A DNA stretch of 64,000 nt from Bradyrhizobium diazoefficiens (GTDB lineage: Bacteria; Pseudomonadota; Alphaproteobacteria; Rhizobiales; Xanthobacteraceae), in contig NZ_JAFCJE010000006.1 in NCBI RefSeq assembly GCF_018131185.1, positions 186,001 through 250,000 on the forward strand, written 5' to 3'. Both the position numbers and the translations under genes were made by a program. Position 1 is the first letter of the stretch; every line of letters begins with the position of its first letter. This document shows, one piece after another, positions 8,634 through 16,623 of the stretch. The notes beneath the pieces are model-generated. The model searched no databases. It saw only the letters and a list, made by a program, of their open reading frames with translations, and was not told the origin of the DNA.

Positions 8634-9245
8634 TCAGTGTGGTGGACGTTTGTTTTGCGTCGTCGGAGCCTTCACTGCCTCATCCCCCAGATCCACGCCC
8701 GCATTCCGCAGCAGCACTTTCGCCGCTTCCTTCGCGGCCCGCGCCATCGCGGGATCGTCGCGGACGAGGTCCTGGGCGATGGAGCCGTCGACCAGCAGCA
8801 CGAGCTGCGTGGCGAGCGCGTCCGCGTCCTGCACACCGAGCTCGTTAAGCCGGTCGCGAAACCAGAGACGGCGGCTTTCCTTGAAGGCCACCGCGATCTT
8901 CTTCACGGCGCGGTCGGCAGGGCCGAGCTCGGCCACCGCATTCACGAACGGACAGCCGCGAAAATCCTTGGCCGCGAAGCGCCGCTCCAGCGAATCGAAC
9001 GTGCCGAGAATCTGCTCGGCCGGGGGCTTGTCCGAGGGACGCTGAGCGACGAAGCGGCGTTCGAGATAGGCCGCGATCAGCGCGTCCTTGGACGGGAAGT
9101 GGTTGTAGAGCGTGCGCTTGGAAATGCCGATCTCGGCCGCGATGGTGTCGACGCCGACGGCACGAATGCCTTGCAGATAGAACAGCTTGTCGGCGGTCTG
9201 AAGGATCCGCTCTTTCATCGTCTGTGGGGCGGGCGGGGGAGCCAT
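8634..9245 (-). CDS. TetR/AcrR family transcriptional regulator
   Basis: 203 residues from the ATG at 9245; a GTG 33 bp upstream is a possible alternative. The N-terminal helix-turn-helix is clear: ERILQTADKLFYLQG, VDTIAAEIGISKRTLYNHFPSKDAL at about residues 30-55. The C-terminal ligand-binding region includes RRFAAKDFRGCPFVNAVAELG. TetR proteins repress neighbouring genes until a ligand binds. The MFS transporter is divergent 130 bp away with a palindrome between, so this is likely its local regulator. The effector is unknown. Confidence 0.88.
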   Translation of the reverse strand: MAPPPAPQTMKERILQTADKLFYLQGIRAVGVDTIAAEIGISKRTLYNHFPSKDALIAAYLERRFVAQRPSDKPPAEQILGTFDSLERRFAAKDFRGCPFVNAVAELGPADRAVKKIAVAFKESRRLWFRDRLNELGVQDADALATQLVLLVDGSIAQDLVRDDPAMARAAKEAAKVLLRNAGVDLGDEAVKAPTTQNKRPPH

Positions 9246-9295
9246 GCAGCGGAATGCGTCCTGTTCGCTTGACAGCACCTGCTATCCATAGCCTA

Positions 9296-9315
9296 TGTAA
9301 ACAGGTCTGTGTAAC
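9296..9315. promoter_or_regulatory. Candidate operator between TetR gene and MFS gene
   Basis: The 20-bp stretch tgtaaacag-gt-ctgtgtaac is an imperfect palindrome in which 6 of 9 positions per arm pair. It lies in the shared 130-bp divergent intergenic region, about where a TetR repressor would need to sit to control both genes. It was spotted by eye only and no known consensus was matched. Confidence 0.4.
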
Positions 9316-9375
9316 CAAAATCAACGGCAAAAGCGGACGACGGCAATTGCGCCGTGCCCAAAAGGGAGAAGAAAA

Positions 9376-10614
9376 ATGCCCCTGCTGCAGGTCCTGCGCC
9401 CGACATTGCCCATCCTGATCGGCGCCTCGATCATGCTGACGCTGAGCATGGGGCTGCGGCAGAGCCTCGGCATCTTCATGCAGCCGTTGACTCATGACAT
9501 CCATATTTCGATCTCGGACTTCACGCTGGCGCTGGCCGTGCAGAACCTCGCCTGGGGCTTTCTCCAGCCGCTCGCCGGCGCAATGACGGTGCGCTACGGC
9601 TTCCGTCCCATCATGATCGTGGGTTCGCTGATGTACATCGTGGGCCTCGCGCTGATGGCGACCGCGAACGGGATGATCAGCATCATGATCGGCGCCGGCG
9701 TGCTGATCGGGACGTCGCTGGCATGCACCGCAGCCGCGATCGCGATGTCTGTGGCGGCGCGCGCGGTGCCCGCAACGGTGCGCTCCACCGTGCTCGGCAT
9801 CGTCTCCGGCGCGGGCTCGCTCGGGGCGTTGTTGTCGGCGCCGATCGGACAGATGCTCAACGAGGGGTTCGGCTGGCGCATCGGCCTTGCCGGTTTCGTC
9901 GTCATGTCGGTGCTGATGATTCCGGCTGCCTGGTATGCGGGGCGCGTTGACCAGATCCCGCTGCCGAAGCCGGCCGCCGACGAGATCGACGATGCCTCGG
10001 CTGCAGCCGCGGCGAGAACCGCGTTCGGCAATGCCTCCTTCGTGGTGATGACCTGCGCCTATCTCGTCTGCGGCATGCAGCTCGTCTTCCTCACCACGCA
10101 TCTGCCGTCCTATCTGGCGATCTGCGGCCTCGATCCGATGCTGAGCGCGCAGACGCTCGGCATGATCGGCGGCTTCAACGTGCTGGGCTCGCTGTTCTTC
10201 GGCTGGGCCGGCGAGCGCTGGAACAAGCTGGCGCTGCTGGGCGGCATCTACATCCTGCGCTCGGTCGCGCTGGCCTGGTATTTCATGCTGCCGGCAACGC
10301 CGTTCTCGACGCTGCTGTTCGGCGCCATCATGGGCTTTCTCTGGATGGGGGTCGGGCCGCTGGTCGCGGGCGCGGTCGCCGAGATGTTCGGCCTGCGCTG
10401 GCAGGCGATGATCCAGGGCCTCGCCTTCATGAGCCACCAGATCGGCAGCTTCCTCGGCGCGTATGGGGGAGGGCTACTCTACGACGCGCTTGGCTCCTAC
10501 ACCATGGCCTGGCGCATCGGCGTCGCGCTGGGCCTGGCGGGAGGCATCGTGCAGGTGGCGTTCGCGCTTGTCAGGCCGTCACAGCCGCCGGCGCCGGTGT
10601 TGAAGGCGGCGTAG
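9376..10614 (+). CDS. Major facilitator superfamily transporter
   Basis: 412 residues with about 12 hydrophobic segments, the normal MFS length. It opens with LRPTLPILIGASIMLTLSMGLRQSLGIF and the first-half loop region AVRYGF-like (TVRYGFRPI), then a central hydrophilic stretch (residues about 195-215) and a second six-helix half. By family it is a proton-driven importer or exporter in the inner membrane; the substrate cannot be told, though monocarboxylate-type relatives share the start. The divergent TetR gene probably regulates it. Partial copies of its last 270 bp occur at 12986-13261 and its last 75 bp at 14872-14946. Confidence 0.88.
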   Translation: MPLLQVLRPTLPILIGASIMLTLSMGLRQSLGIFMQPLTHDIHISISDFTLALAVQNLAWGFLQPLAGAMTVRYGFRPIMIVGSLMYIVGLALMATANGMISIMIGAGVLIGTSLACTAAAIAMSVAARAVPATVRSTVLGIVSGAGSLGALLSAPIGQMLNEGFGWRIGLAGFVVMSVLMIPAAWYAGRVDQIPLPKPAADEIDDASAAAAARTAFGNASFVVMTCAYLVCGMQLVFLTTHLPSYLAICGLDPMLSAQTLGMIGGFNVLGSLFFGWAGERWNKLALLGGIYILRSVALAWYFMLPATPFSTLLFGAIMGFLWMGVGPLVAGAVAEMFGLRWQAMIQGLAFMSHQIGSFLGAYGGGLLYDALGSYTMAWRIGVALGLAGGIVQVAFALVRPSQPPAPVLKAA

Positions 10615-10652
10615 TACGGAGGGGCTGAGCGGCCCGTGTTGCGATGGAGATG

Positions 10653-12638
10653 TCATGCCGCAGCAATTGTGGCTCCATCCTGCCCGGGGGCTTCACGCTG
10701 CTGTTCCGTTACCCCCGTCGCGTCGATGCACAGCCTGACGGCCTCGCCGATGCTCGTTGCAACGAGATCGGCCTTGGCGCCTTCCCGCAGCGATTCCAGG
10801 GCAGCCGGGTCAACGTCTTTGACCCAGCAGCCCAGGATGATGGTTGCCTTCGGCAGTTTCCGTCTCAGACGCCGCACGGAATACCGCATGTGTGCCGCAG
10901 CGTGGGCATCCAGATAGACCAAGCAGACGATCGCAACGCCCGTCGTATCCAGACGAAAGACATTGGTCGTGGAAAGCGACGCCGCGCCTTCGACCCGCGC
11001 GGCGAGCCCGTGCTCGGTCGAAAGCTGGGCCAGCATGATCGCGGCCGCCTCATCGATCAGCGTGCGTCCGGCCACGCAGAGGACGGGGTGTTCGCCCTGC
11101 CAGTCCGGCGGGAGAGTCTCTTTGCGGAGGTAAGGCAGGTGTTCGTTGGCCGCATTCTCCGCAATGCCTTCAACCGCGGATGAGGCTTCGACATCTTTGG
11201 TTGAACTGCTCTTCGCGGGGGGCCGGTCGTCCTGTTCGGCAAGATCCGCTGCAAATTCGCTGACGGCGTCTCGAATCTTCGTGAGACGTTCCTGGTCGAG
11301 CGCATTGCGCTCCGCGTCGGCTTGCGCCATCTGCAAACCCTTCAGCGCAACCTCGTCATAATACGAAGCCAGCGAGCGCTCTTTCAAAAACTCCTCCGCC
11401 TTTTCGGCCGCTTCGGTCGGATCTCCCGCCAGCATCCGCTGATAGAAGATTTCCGGAGGAGAAAGCGCTGGCCGGTCTCCAAACATGACGTCGAGGAATT
11501 CCAATCGCTCCACATGCCGCCCGAGCACCACGAGGCAAATCGTGAGGGGAGTCGCAAGGACAAGGCCGATCGGTCCCCAAAGCGCTGTCCAGAACGTTGC
11601 CGATGCGACGACGGCAACGGGTGAAAGCCCCGTGCTGCGCCCGTAAACCATCGGCTCGACGACATGGCCTACGATCGGTTCAACCACAAGAAAGAGCGCG
11701 AGAGTCCAAAGCAGCATCGACCAGCCGGGATCGATGGCAACTGCGAGTGTCAGCGGAAATGCGGCGGCAATGACGGCGCCGACATAGGGAACGAAACGAA
11801 GCGCAGCCGCGAGGATGCCCCAGAGGATCGCGCTGGGAATTCCGATGACCCAGAGGCCGGTGCCGATCACCACGCCGAATGCGCCGTTCAGGAGGAGCTG
11901 GGTCAGAAACAGCTTGCTGAGGCGGCTCGCTGCATCGTCCAATGCGGCGGTGGTGCGCTGCAGATCCGAGGAGCCCGCTAGCCGAATGAAGCGGTTACGA
12001 AGATCCTCGCGTTGAATGAGGATGAAGATGACGAAAATGATGATGATGCCGGTGGTCGCGAGCGGATGAATGAGCGGAGAGATCAGGGTTCGCAGACTCT
12101 CCAGCGCGCCGGGATCGGGCTGGCGCACTTCGACCGGTACCGGTGGCGCCGAGGCATTTGAGCCAGCGACCATGCCGGTCCGGGGCGGGGACGGGGCATC
12201 CTTTGGTCTATCAAGCTCCTTGCTGAGATCCTTCAGCATGTCGGAAGCACGCTCCAGCGTGCTCCTGCCGGCCTTGGTGTCCCGGAAGGCCTGGATCTTG
12301 TCGCTGATCGTGGATTGATATCTGGGCAGGTCCCCAGCGAGTTGCGTCAGTTGGGTGGCGAGAAGGCTTCCTATCGCGAAGATCAGCATGAACGCGACGA
12401 CAACCACGCTCACGACTGCCAATCCCCGCGGGGCATGGATTCGTTGCAATATTCCGACCAGCGGCGCCAGTACAAAGCTGAGGAGTATGGCCAGCGCAAC
12501 GGGCACGAATATATCCCGACCGAAATAGAGCATCGAGATGATGATGACGGTCAGAACCGCGGTTGCTACTGCACCCAGCAGCGCCATCAGTTCTTCAGGG
12601 GTGCGAGGTTTGAAGGGCTGTCGCGTTACAGGCCTCAT
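10653..12638 (-). CDS. AI-2E family (PerM-like) transporter with long C-terminal domain
   Basis: 661 residues, nearly twice the usual ~350. The first half is the AI-2 exporter/PerM fold: two helices at residues 20-65 (ILLSFVLAPLVGILQRI), another pair near 80-100, and the conserved segment FVPYVGAVIAAAFPLTLA, then LWGPIGLVLATPLTICLVVLGRHV. The second half has no obvious membrane segments: a helical stretch (residues 350-520), then a possible Rossmann-like unit (VLCVAGRTLIDEAAAIMLAQLSTEHGL and VAIVCLVYLDAHAAAH). Family members export AI-2 or act as Na+/H+ antiporters. What this extra domain does is unknown. Stands alone on the reverse strand. Confidence 0.82.
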   Translation of the reverse strand: MRPVTRQPFKPRTPEELMALLGAVATAVLTVIIISMLYFGRDIFVPVALAILLSFVLAPLVGILQRIHAPRGLAVVSVVVVAFMLIFAIGSLLATQLTQLAGDLPRYQSTISDKIQAFRDTKAGRSTLERASDMLKDLSKELDRPKDAPSPPRTGMVAGSNASAPPVPVEVRQPDPGALESLRTLISPLIHPLATTGIIIIFVIFILIQREDLRNRFIRLAGSSDLQRTTAALDDAASRLSKLFLTQLLLNGAFGVVIGTGLWVIGIPSAILWGILAAALRFVPYVGAVIAAAFPLTLAVAIDPGWSMLLWTLALFLVVEPIVGHVVEPMVYGRSTGLSPVAVVASATFWTALWGPIGLVLATPLTICLVVLGRHVERLEFLDVMFGDRPALSPPEIFYQRMLAGDPTEAAEKAEEFLKERSLASYYDEVALKGLQMAQADAERNALDQERLTKIRDAVSEFAADLAEQDDRPPAKSSSTKDVEASSAVEGIAENAANEHLPYLRKETLPPDWQGEHPVLCVAGRTLIDEAAAIMLAQLSTEHGLAARVEGAASLSTTNVFRLDTTGVAIVCLVYLDAHAAAHMRYSVRRLRRKLPKATIILGCWVKDVDPAALESLREGAKADLVATSIGEAVRLCIDATGVTEQQREAPGQDGATIAAA

Positions 12639-12985
12639 GCTGTCCCTGTCCCGTCGTCCGCTGAGCGTTTACTGAATTCAGCTGCGGGAGTGCAGGACGA
12701 CACTGCATCGGACAGCCGCTCAGGGCACTGGTCCACGCGGTCTTCATGAGCGGCGGCTGTGCTGCGGCCTCGCCATCGCATGCCAACCGTTCCATCCTGA
12801 AAAGGTTCCTGTGAGCGAAAAATGGCACGACGCGCATCTCTGCCGATGGAGGAGCGCTTGGACCAAGGCCGATGCGGAGCCATCTGGCCTCATCACGCCC
12901 AAGACCCCGCGACGTTCGCCTTTGAGCAGGACAGAGACCGGACCCCGGGCCAGGCCGGGCGGCGCAACGCGGGCTGCATTCGCGT
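12639..12985. other. Intergenic region before MFS relic, no gene recognised
   Basis: About 350 bp between the AI-2E gene start and the MFS relic. It should hold the promoter of the reverse-strand transporter near 12650-12750, but I could not pin one down. A forward reading frame crosses it into the relic; its upstream part resembles nothing and I do not call it. The segment at about 12930-12977 is closely similar to 15085-15140 inside the 3' end of the acyltransferase gene. Confidence 0.5.
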
Positions 12986-13261
12986 CGCCATCATGGGCGT
13001 AGGCCCCTTGGTCGCGGCCGCCATCGCCGAGATGTTCGGTCTGCGCTGGCAGGAGATGATCCAGGGCCTCGCCTTCATGATCTACCAGATCGGCAGCTTC
13101 CTCGGCGCATATGGAGGAGGGCTGCTATACGACGCGCTGGGTTCGCACACGATGGCCTGGCGCATTGGCGTCGCGCTCGGCCTTGCCGGGGGCACCGTCC
13201 AGTTGCGTTCGCGCTGGTCCAGCCATCGCAGCCACCGGCGCGGGTGCTGAAGGCGGCGTAG
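12986..13261 (+). pseudogene. Decayed partial copy of the MFS transporter 3' end
   Basis: This stretch translates as VGPLVAAAIAEMFGLRWQ, then MIQGLAFM, QIGSFLGAYGGGLLYDALGS and TMAWRIGVALGLAGG, matching residues about 320-400 of the MFS protein at 9376-10614 with few substitutions. Relative to the parent it lacks five codons (the FLWMG segment) near its start. It loses one base just after the GLAGG region, so the final residues shift frame to QLRSRWSSHR and the stop aligned to the parental one is out of frame. There is no start or N-terminal part, so it is a relic, not a gene. Confidence 0.8.
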
Positions 13262-13285
13262 GCGGGGCGCCATCCGAACTCTGAT

Positions 13286-14170
13286 CTATTTCCGGAACAT
13301 CGAAATGTTTTCGCTCAACCAATCCACGAGAGACCGCGGCGCGTGGCCCGTCAATTCCCTGACTGTCGTAGTTGTTTCAGCGAGCGCCGACTGGTAAAAG
13401 AGGCGGTCCAATCCGAGCAGCAAGTCGGCAACAAATTCATTCAGCCCTGTGCTGAGCAGTTTCTCGCGCTGCTCGGCCGGGCTTCGCTGCCGATATTTAA
13501 CGGTCCGGCCGAGTAGCTTCGATATCTCTTCGGCGACCTCCGACATGCTTACCGCCCGTGGTCCGGTCAGGTGATAGACGCGCTGAGCGGTCGGGTGCGC
13601 GTCGTCCAGAAGAGCAATGCGCGCGGCATCGGCGACATCGCGCGTATCGATCAGGTTGACCACTCCATCGCCCGCTGCCCCGCCCCATGAGTCATCGGCA
13701 ACCTGAGCGCCGGCTCGCGCAAGGATGTCGACAAAGGTAGAAGGCCGCAAAACCGTGTAGCCGACGCCAACGGTCGCCAGATGCGCCTCGATTTGCATGT
13801 GCCAGTCCATCGGATGCAACAGTGAGGGCGGACCCATCGCCGACAATTTCACGATTCGACTCACGCCTGCGGCGGCGGCCGCGTCGATCAGTGCGATCTC
13901 ATTGGCGACCTGACGAGGTGACGTGCCGTGGGCGAGAAATAGCTGATCGGCGCCGCGCAGGGCGCTGTCGAGCGTAGACGGTACGTCGAAGTCCACAGCC
14001 GCGATCGAAACGCCGGAGGGCAAGCGTTCGGCGTCCGGGTTTCGTGTTAGCGCCACAAGGTCCAGGGATTCTGAGGCCAAGCCTGCAATCAGGGCGGAGC
14101 CAACGCGGCCTGTGGCTCCGGCCACGGCGATCCGGACGCGGCTGGCGTTGGGCTGGGAGGGCTTGGCCAT
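13286..14170 (-). CDS. NAD(P)-binding NmrA-like / SDR atypical reductase
   Basis: 294 residues from the ATG at 14170. An earlier in-frame ATG exists but would run through the divergent TetR start and its operators, so the shorter start is preferred. The N-terminus has the dinucleotide-binding motif VAGATGRVGSALIAG, and the body contains GVSRIVKLSAMGPP, HMQIEAHLATVGVGYTVLRPSTFV and LTGPRAVSMSEVAEEI, as in NmrA-like and azoreductase-type extended SDR proteins. Such proteins either reduce quinones/dyes or sense NADPH. The TetR gene is divergent and likely controls it. Substrate unknown. Confidence 0.85.
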   Translation of the reverse strand: MAKPSQPNASRVRIAVAGATGRVGSALIAGLASESLDLVALTRNPDAERLPSGVSIAAVDFDVPSTLDSALRGADQLFLAHGTSPRQVANEIALIDAAAAAGVSRIVKLSAMGPPSLLHPMDWHMQIEAHLATVGVGYTVLRPSTFVDILARAGAQVADDSWGGAAGDGVVNLIDTRDVADAARIALLDDAHPTAQRVYHLTGPRAVSMSEVAEEISKLLGRTVKYRQRSPAEQREKLLSTGLNEFVADLLLGLDRLFYQSALAETTTTVRELTGHAPRSLVDWLSENISMFRK

Positions 14171-14191
14171 CTGGGTATCCTTATGTATCTT

Positions 14192-14228
14192 GGAACGATC
14201 AGTCCAACTATCTTGGAATGATCGTTCC
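14192..14228. promoter_or_regulatory. Two tandem palindromic operators in the NmrA-like/TetR intergenic region
   Basis: Two 14-bp palindromes lie 23 bp apart: ggaacgatcagtcc at 14192-14205 and ggaatgatcgttcc at 14215-14228, each preceded by tatctt. Together they fill most of the 58-bp (or 79-bp) divergent gap. The second is a near-perfect palindrome (GGAA-Y-GATC-R-TTCC). They are the obvious binding sites for the adjacent TetR protein, which would repress both its own gene and the reductase gene. Confidence 0.6.
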
Positions 14229-14249
14229 ATGATGTCAAGCGAGAGCCCG

Positions 14250-14870
14250 ATGAGCGGAAAGCCCCAATTCGATGACGGTGCCGTGATCAAAGCCGCGATG
14301 GAGGTCTTCTGGCGTCACGGCTACGCCGCATCATCGATCGACGAATTGACGACGGCGATGGGTCTGTCACGTTCCAGCCTGTACAAGCGATTTCGGGACA
14401 AGGATGGACTGTTCCAGGAGGTGCTTTCGATTTATGCCGGGCGCGTCTTGGAACGGATGAGCGGCGTTCGAGCCGATACAAAGCGCCAACAGCTCGAAGC
14501 GCTGTTGCTCGAATTCCTGCCGAGGGCGGGGAAAGCGTCGCGCCCTGCCGGTTGCATGCTGGCTCGATCCTGCGCCGAGATGGACGATTTGCCTCCCGCG
14601 GGTCGGTCAGTCGCGCTGGATGGACTGGCAAAACAGCGCGCAATCCTTCGCGAGATTTTGCGCGAGGCGGTCACACTCGGAGAGTTAACGCCAGCCGCCG
14701 ATATCGATGGCCTGACATGGCACTACCTCGGTGTGTTGCAAGCCATCATGAATTTGCCGCAGGCCGGGGCGACGGCTGGCGAAGTTCGCCGAGTGGTCGA
14801 ACTCGCGATGCTGGCATGGCCATCCGAAACGACGACCAAGGCGACAACTCGCAAACGCCGAAGCGATTAA
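14250..14870 (+). CDS. TetR/AcrR family transcriptional regulator
   Basis: 206 residues from the ATG at 14250. Two earlier ATGs at 14229 and 14232 would directly abut the second operator and have no ribosome-binding site, while 14250 has GAGAG a few bases upstream; the true start is not certain. The HTH is AVIKAAMEVFWRHGYAASS and ELTTAMGLSRSSLYKRFRDKDGL in the first 60 residues. The C-terminal part resembles TetR_C domains of the AcrR group with RPAGCMLARSCAEMDDLP. It probably represses the divergent NmrA-like reductase and itself. Confidence 0.85.
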   Translation: MSGKPQFDDGAVIKAAMEVFWRHGYAASSIDELTTAMGLSRSSLYKRFRDKDGLFQEVLSIYAGRVLERMSGVRADTKRQQLEALLLEFLPRAGKASRPAGCMLARSCAEMDDLPPAGRSVALDGLAKQRAILREILREAVTLGELTPAADIDGLTWHYLGVLQAIMNLPQAGATAGEVRRVVELAMLAWPSETTTKATTRKRRSD

Positions 14871-14871
14871 A

Positions 14872-14946
14872 GGCCGGGTTCATCCAGGTCACGTTCGCGC
14901 CAATCCGGCCATCGCAGCTACGGGCGCAGGCGTTGCGGACGGCGTA
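14872..14946 (+). pseudogene. Second relic of the MFS transporter tail
   Basis: A 75-bp stretch directly after the TetR stop aligns with the last 75 bp of the MFS gene: caggt-acgttcgcg, tccggccatcgcag and the final ggcggcgtag-type end are shared with one small gap. The codons do not form a reading frame of their own. With the relic at 12986-13261 this makes three copies of the MFS 3' end within 5 kb. Confidence 0.6.
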
Positions 14947-15047
14947 GGCGGACGCGAAGGGCGGAACGTCAGCTTTGCAACAGGAGAAAGCGCTGCGGTC
15001 TCAGGTGCATCACATCGGTTCCCGGGCGAATAGCGGATGCAAGGGCG

Positions 15048-16289
15048 TCAGCTAGCAGCCGCGACCTTCACGTTGACGGGAACAGGCAGCTGGAGACGCA
15101 GACCCCGGGCCAAAGCCGGGCGGCGCAACGCCGGCTGCCTTGGCGGAAGCTTGCCAAAGCGCGAGAGGACCTGCATCAGCGCAGACCTGACGACCGGCTC
15201 GATCCTCGCGCAAATGAACCAGCAGACCAGGACAAGCACGCCGAGCGCGATCCAAAGGGCCGACGTGGCATCGAGGCCGGCGTCGACCAGGGCACGAATG
15301 ATCGCAGCGCCAATGACGTTGTGGGTGAGATAGAGCGGGTAGGTGATCAGCCCGAGCGTCCTCAAATAGGCCGGTGATTCAGGAGCAGGGATACCGGCCG
15401 AACGCCTGCTGCGCCTCGCGGCCAGGGCAATGAGCAGCACTGCGGCCGCCCAGACTATGATTGGCACAAGCGCCGATTGATCCGCGATGGCGGGCACCGA
15501 CGTCAAAAGGAACGAGGCAAAGAAGTAGATTTCCGCCGCGCCCGAAAGGCATGTGACGGCGACAGCGATCTGCTCGAGCGCGGTCAGCTGCCGGTTCGCT
15601 GAAATGAACAGCCAGATGCCGAGCGCGAAGAAGCAGCCGTGCGTCAAGAGGAACGCCGCGCAGGGCACCCGGAACATCAACATGATGAGATAAGGCAGGT
15701 CGGACGGCGTCGTGCAGGACAGCACCACGAGCGCGATCGCGTTGAAGATCGCGCTGTAGATGGTGAGGCCAAAGGCCAGGTGACGCAGCGTGATCCTCTT
15801 CGTGAGCATCGCGCAGAACACCAGGCCATAGAACGCGATCTCGGCCGCCAGCGTCCAATAGACCTCGTCGAGCCAGTCGCCGGTGACGCCCTTGGGGACC
15901 ATCAGCATGGCGTGGATGTAGGGCAGGATGAATTCGGAGGCCGGCCCGCTCCCGAATATCAGCAGGACCAGGAGAGTGGCGGTGGCGCAGACCCAGACCG
16001 CCGGATAAAGCCTGAGTGCGCGGCCGAGCAGGAACGCGCCCGGCGAGGATTGGCACGCCGAATTCGCAATGACGAAACCGGAGATGACAAAGAAGATCTC
16101 GACGCCGACCCAGCCGAACCAGGTGTAGGACGCGGCGGAGGGGTAAAGTACGTCGGCGGCGACGTGACGTTCGAAACCCGGCACGCCGATCGACACCCAG
16201 GCCCAGGACCAGAACATCTGGTGGAAAATGGCGACGCCGAGCGCGGCGGCGAAGCGGAGCGGATCCAGCAGGGGCAAATGGTTTTTCAC
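15048..16289 (-). CDS. Membrane acyltransferase, OafA/YrhL family (Acyltransferase_3)
   Basis: 413 residues, about 10 membrane segments, GTG start at 16289. It opens with LLDPLRFAAALGVAIFHQMFW; the His in AIFHQ (H23) is the conserved catalytic-site His, and IFFVISGFVI follows as in the family. These inner-membrane enzymes O-acylate surface sugars such as O-antigen, exopolysaccharide or Nod-factor residues (NodX/OafA types). The acceptor here is unknown. The last 33 residues are Arg/Ala/Pro-rich and part of this 3' end (15085-15140) resembles sequence at 12930-12977. It stands alone. Confidence 0.87.
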   Translation of the reverse strand: MKNHLPLLDPLRFAAALGVAIFHQMFWSWAWVSIGVPGFERHVAADVLYPSAASYTWFGWVGVEIFFVISGFVIANSACQSSPGAFLLGRALRLYPAVWVCATATLLVLLIFGSGPASEFILPYIHAMLMVPKGVTGDWLDEVYWTLAAEIAFYGLVFCAMLTKRITLRHLAFGLTIYSAIFNAIALVVLSCTTPSDLPYLIMLMFRVPCAAFLLTHGCFFALGIWLFISANRQLTALEQIAVAVTCLSGAAEIYFFASFLLTSVPAIADQSALVPIIVWAAAVLLIALAARRSRRSAGIPAPESPAYLRTLGLITYPLYLTHNVIGAAIIRALVDAGLDATSALWIALGVLVLVCWFICARIEPVVRSALMQVLSRFGKLPPRQPALRRPALARGLRLQLPVPVNVKVAAAS

Positions 16290-16422
16290 GGCAATGGACC
16301 GGATTCATGCGACGATGACGCAGGAGATAGTGAATCCGGTCAGGGTGCTCTGCGAGGTGGGTCACACATGCTCCAGCGCGCCGACCGTGCAGATCTGAAT
16401 GTGGGGGTAGATGTCCTCAGCT

Positions 16423-16560
16423 CTCGTGCCCCGGACGCAGCGCAGCGTCACTTCCAACGAAGCGCTGCAGAGCCGGGGCTCATGTCATTGTGCCGTGTTG
16501 GCTTCTGGGTCCCGGCTCTGCGCAGCAGCGTTGCACGCTGCAGCGCGTCCGGGACACGAG
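16423..16560. repeat. Long palindromic intergenic repeat
   Basis: Arms ctcgtgccccggacgc (16423-16438) and gcgtccgggacacgag (16545-16560) are inverted copies, with nested inversions agcgctgcagagccggg and cccggctctgcgcagcag inside. The element fills most of the gap between the acyltransferase gene and rpmG and is the same family as 698-776. Outside it, 16290-16422 contains no recognisable gene. Confidence 0.7.
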
Positions 16561-16576
16561 ATGGCACAAAATAAAA

Positions 16577-16596
16577 CGGGGCCCGAAAGGGCCCCG
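16577..16596 (-). terminator. Rho-independent terminator of rpmG
   Basis: On the reverse strand an 8-bp GC stem (cggggccc/gggccccg, GAAA-type loop) is followed directly by ttttatttt. It lies 27 bp after the rpmG stop, in the right orientation to end that transcript. Confidence 0.85.
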
Positions 16597-16623
16597 CAAA
16601 ACTCCTCGACGCTTAAGCCGATC

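Noticed and set aside
12822..13250. Open forward frame joining unknown sequence to the MFS tail copy
   Set aside because: The upstream half resembles nothing and the tail is frameshifted relative to the intact MFS gene, so it was treated as a relic, not a gene.
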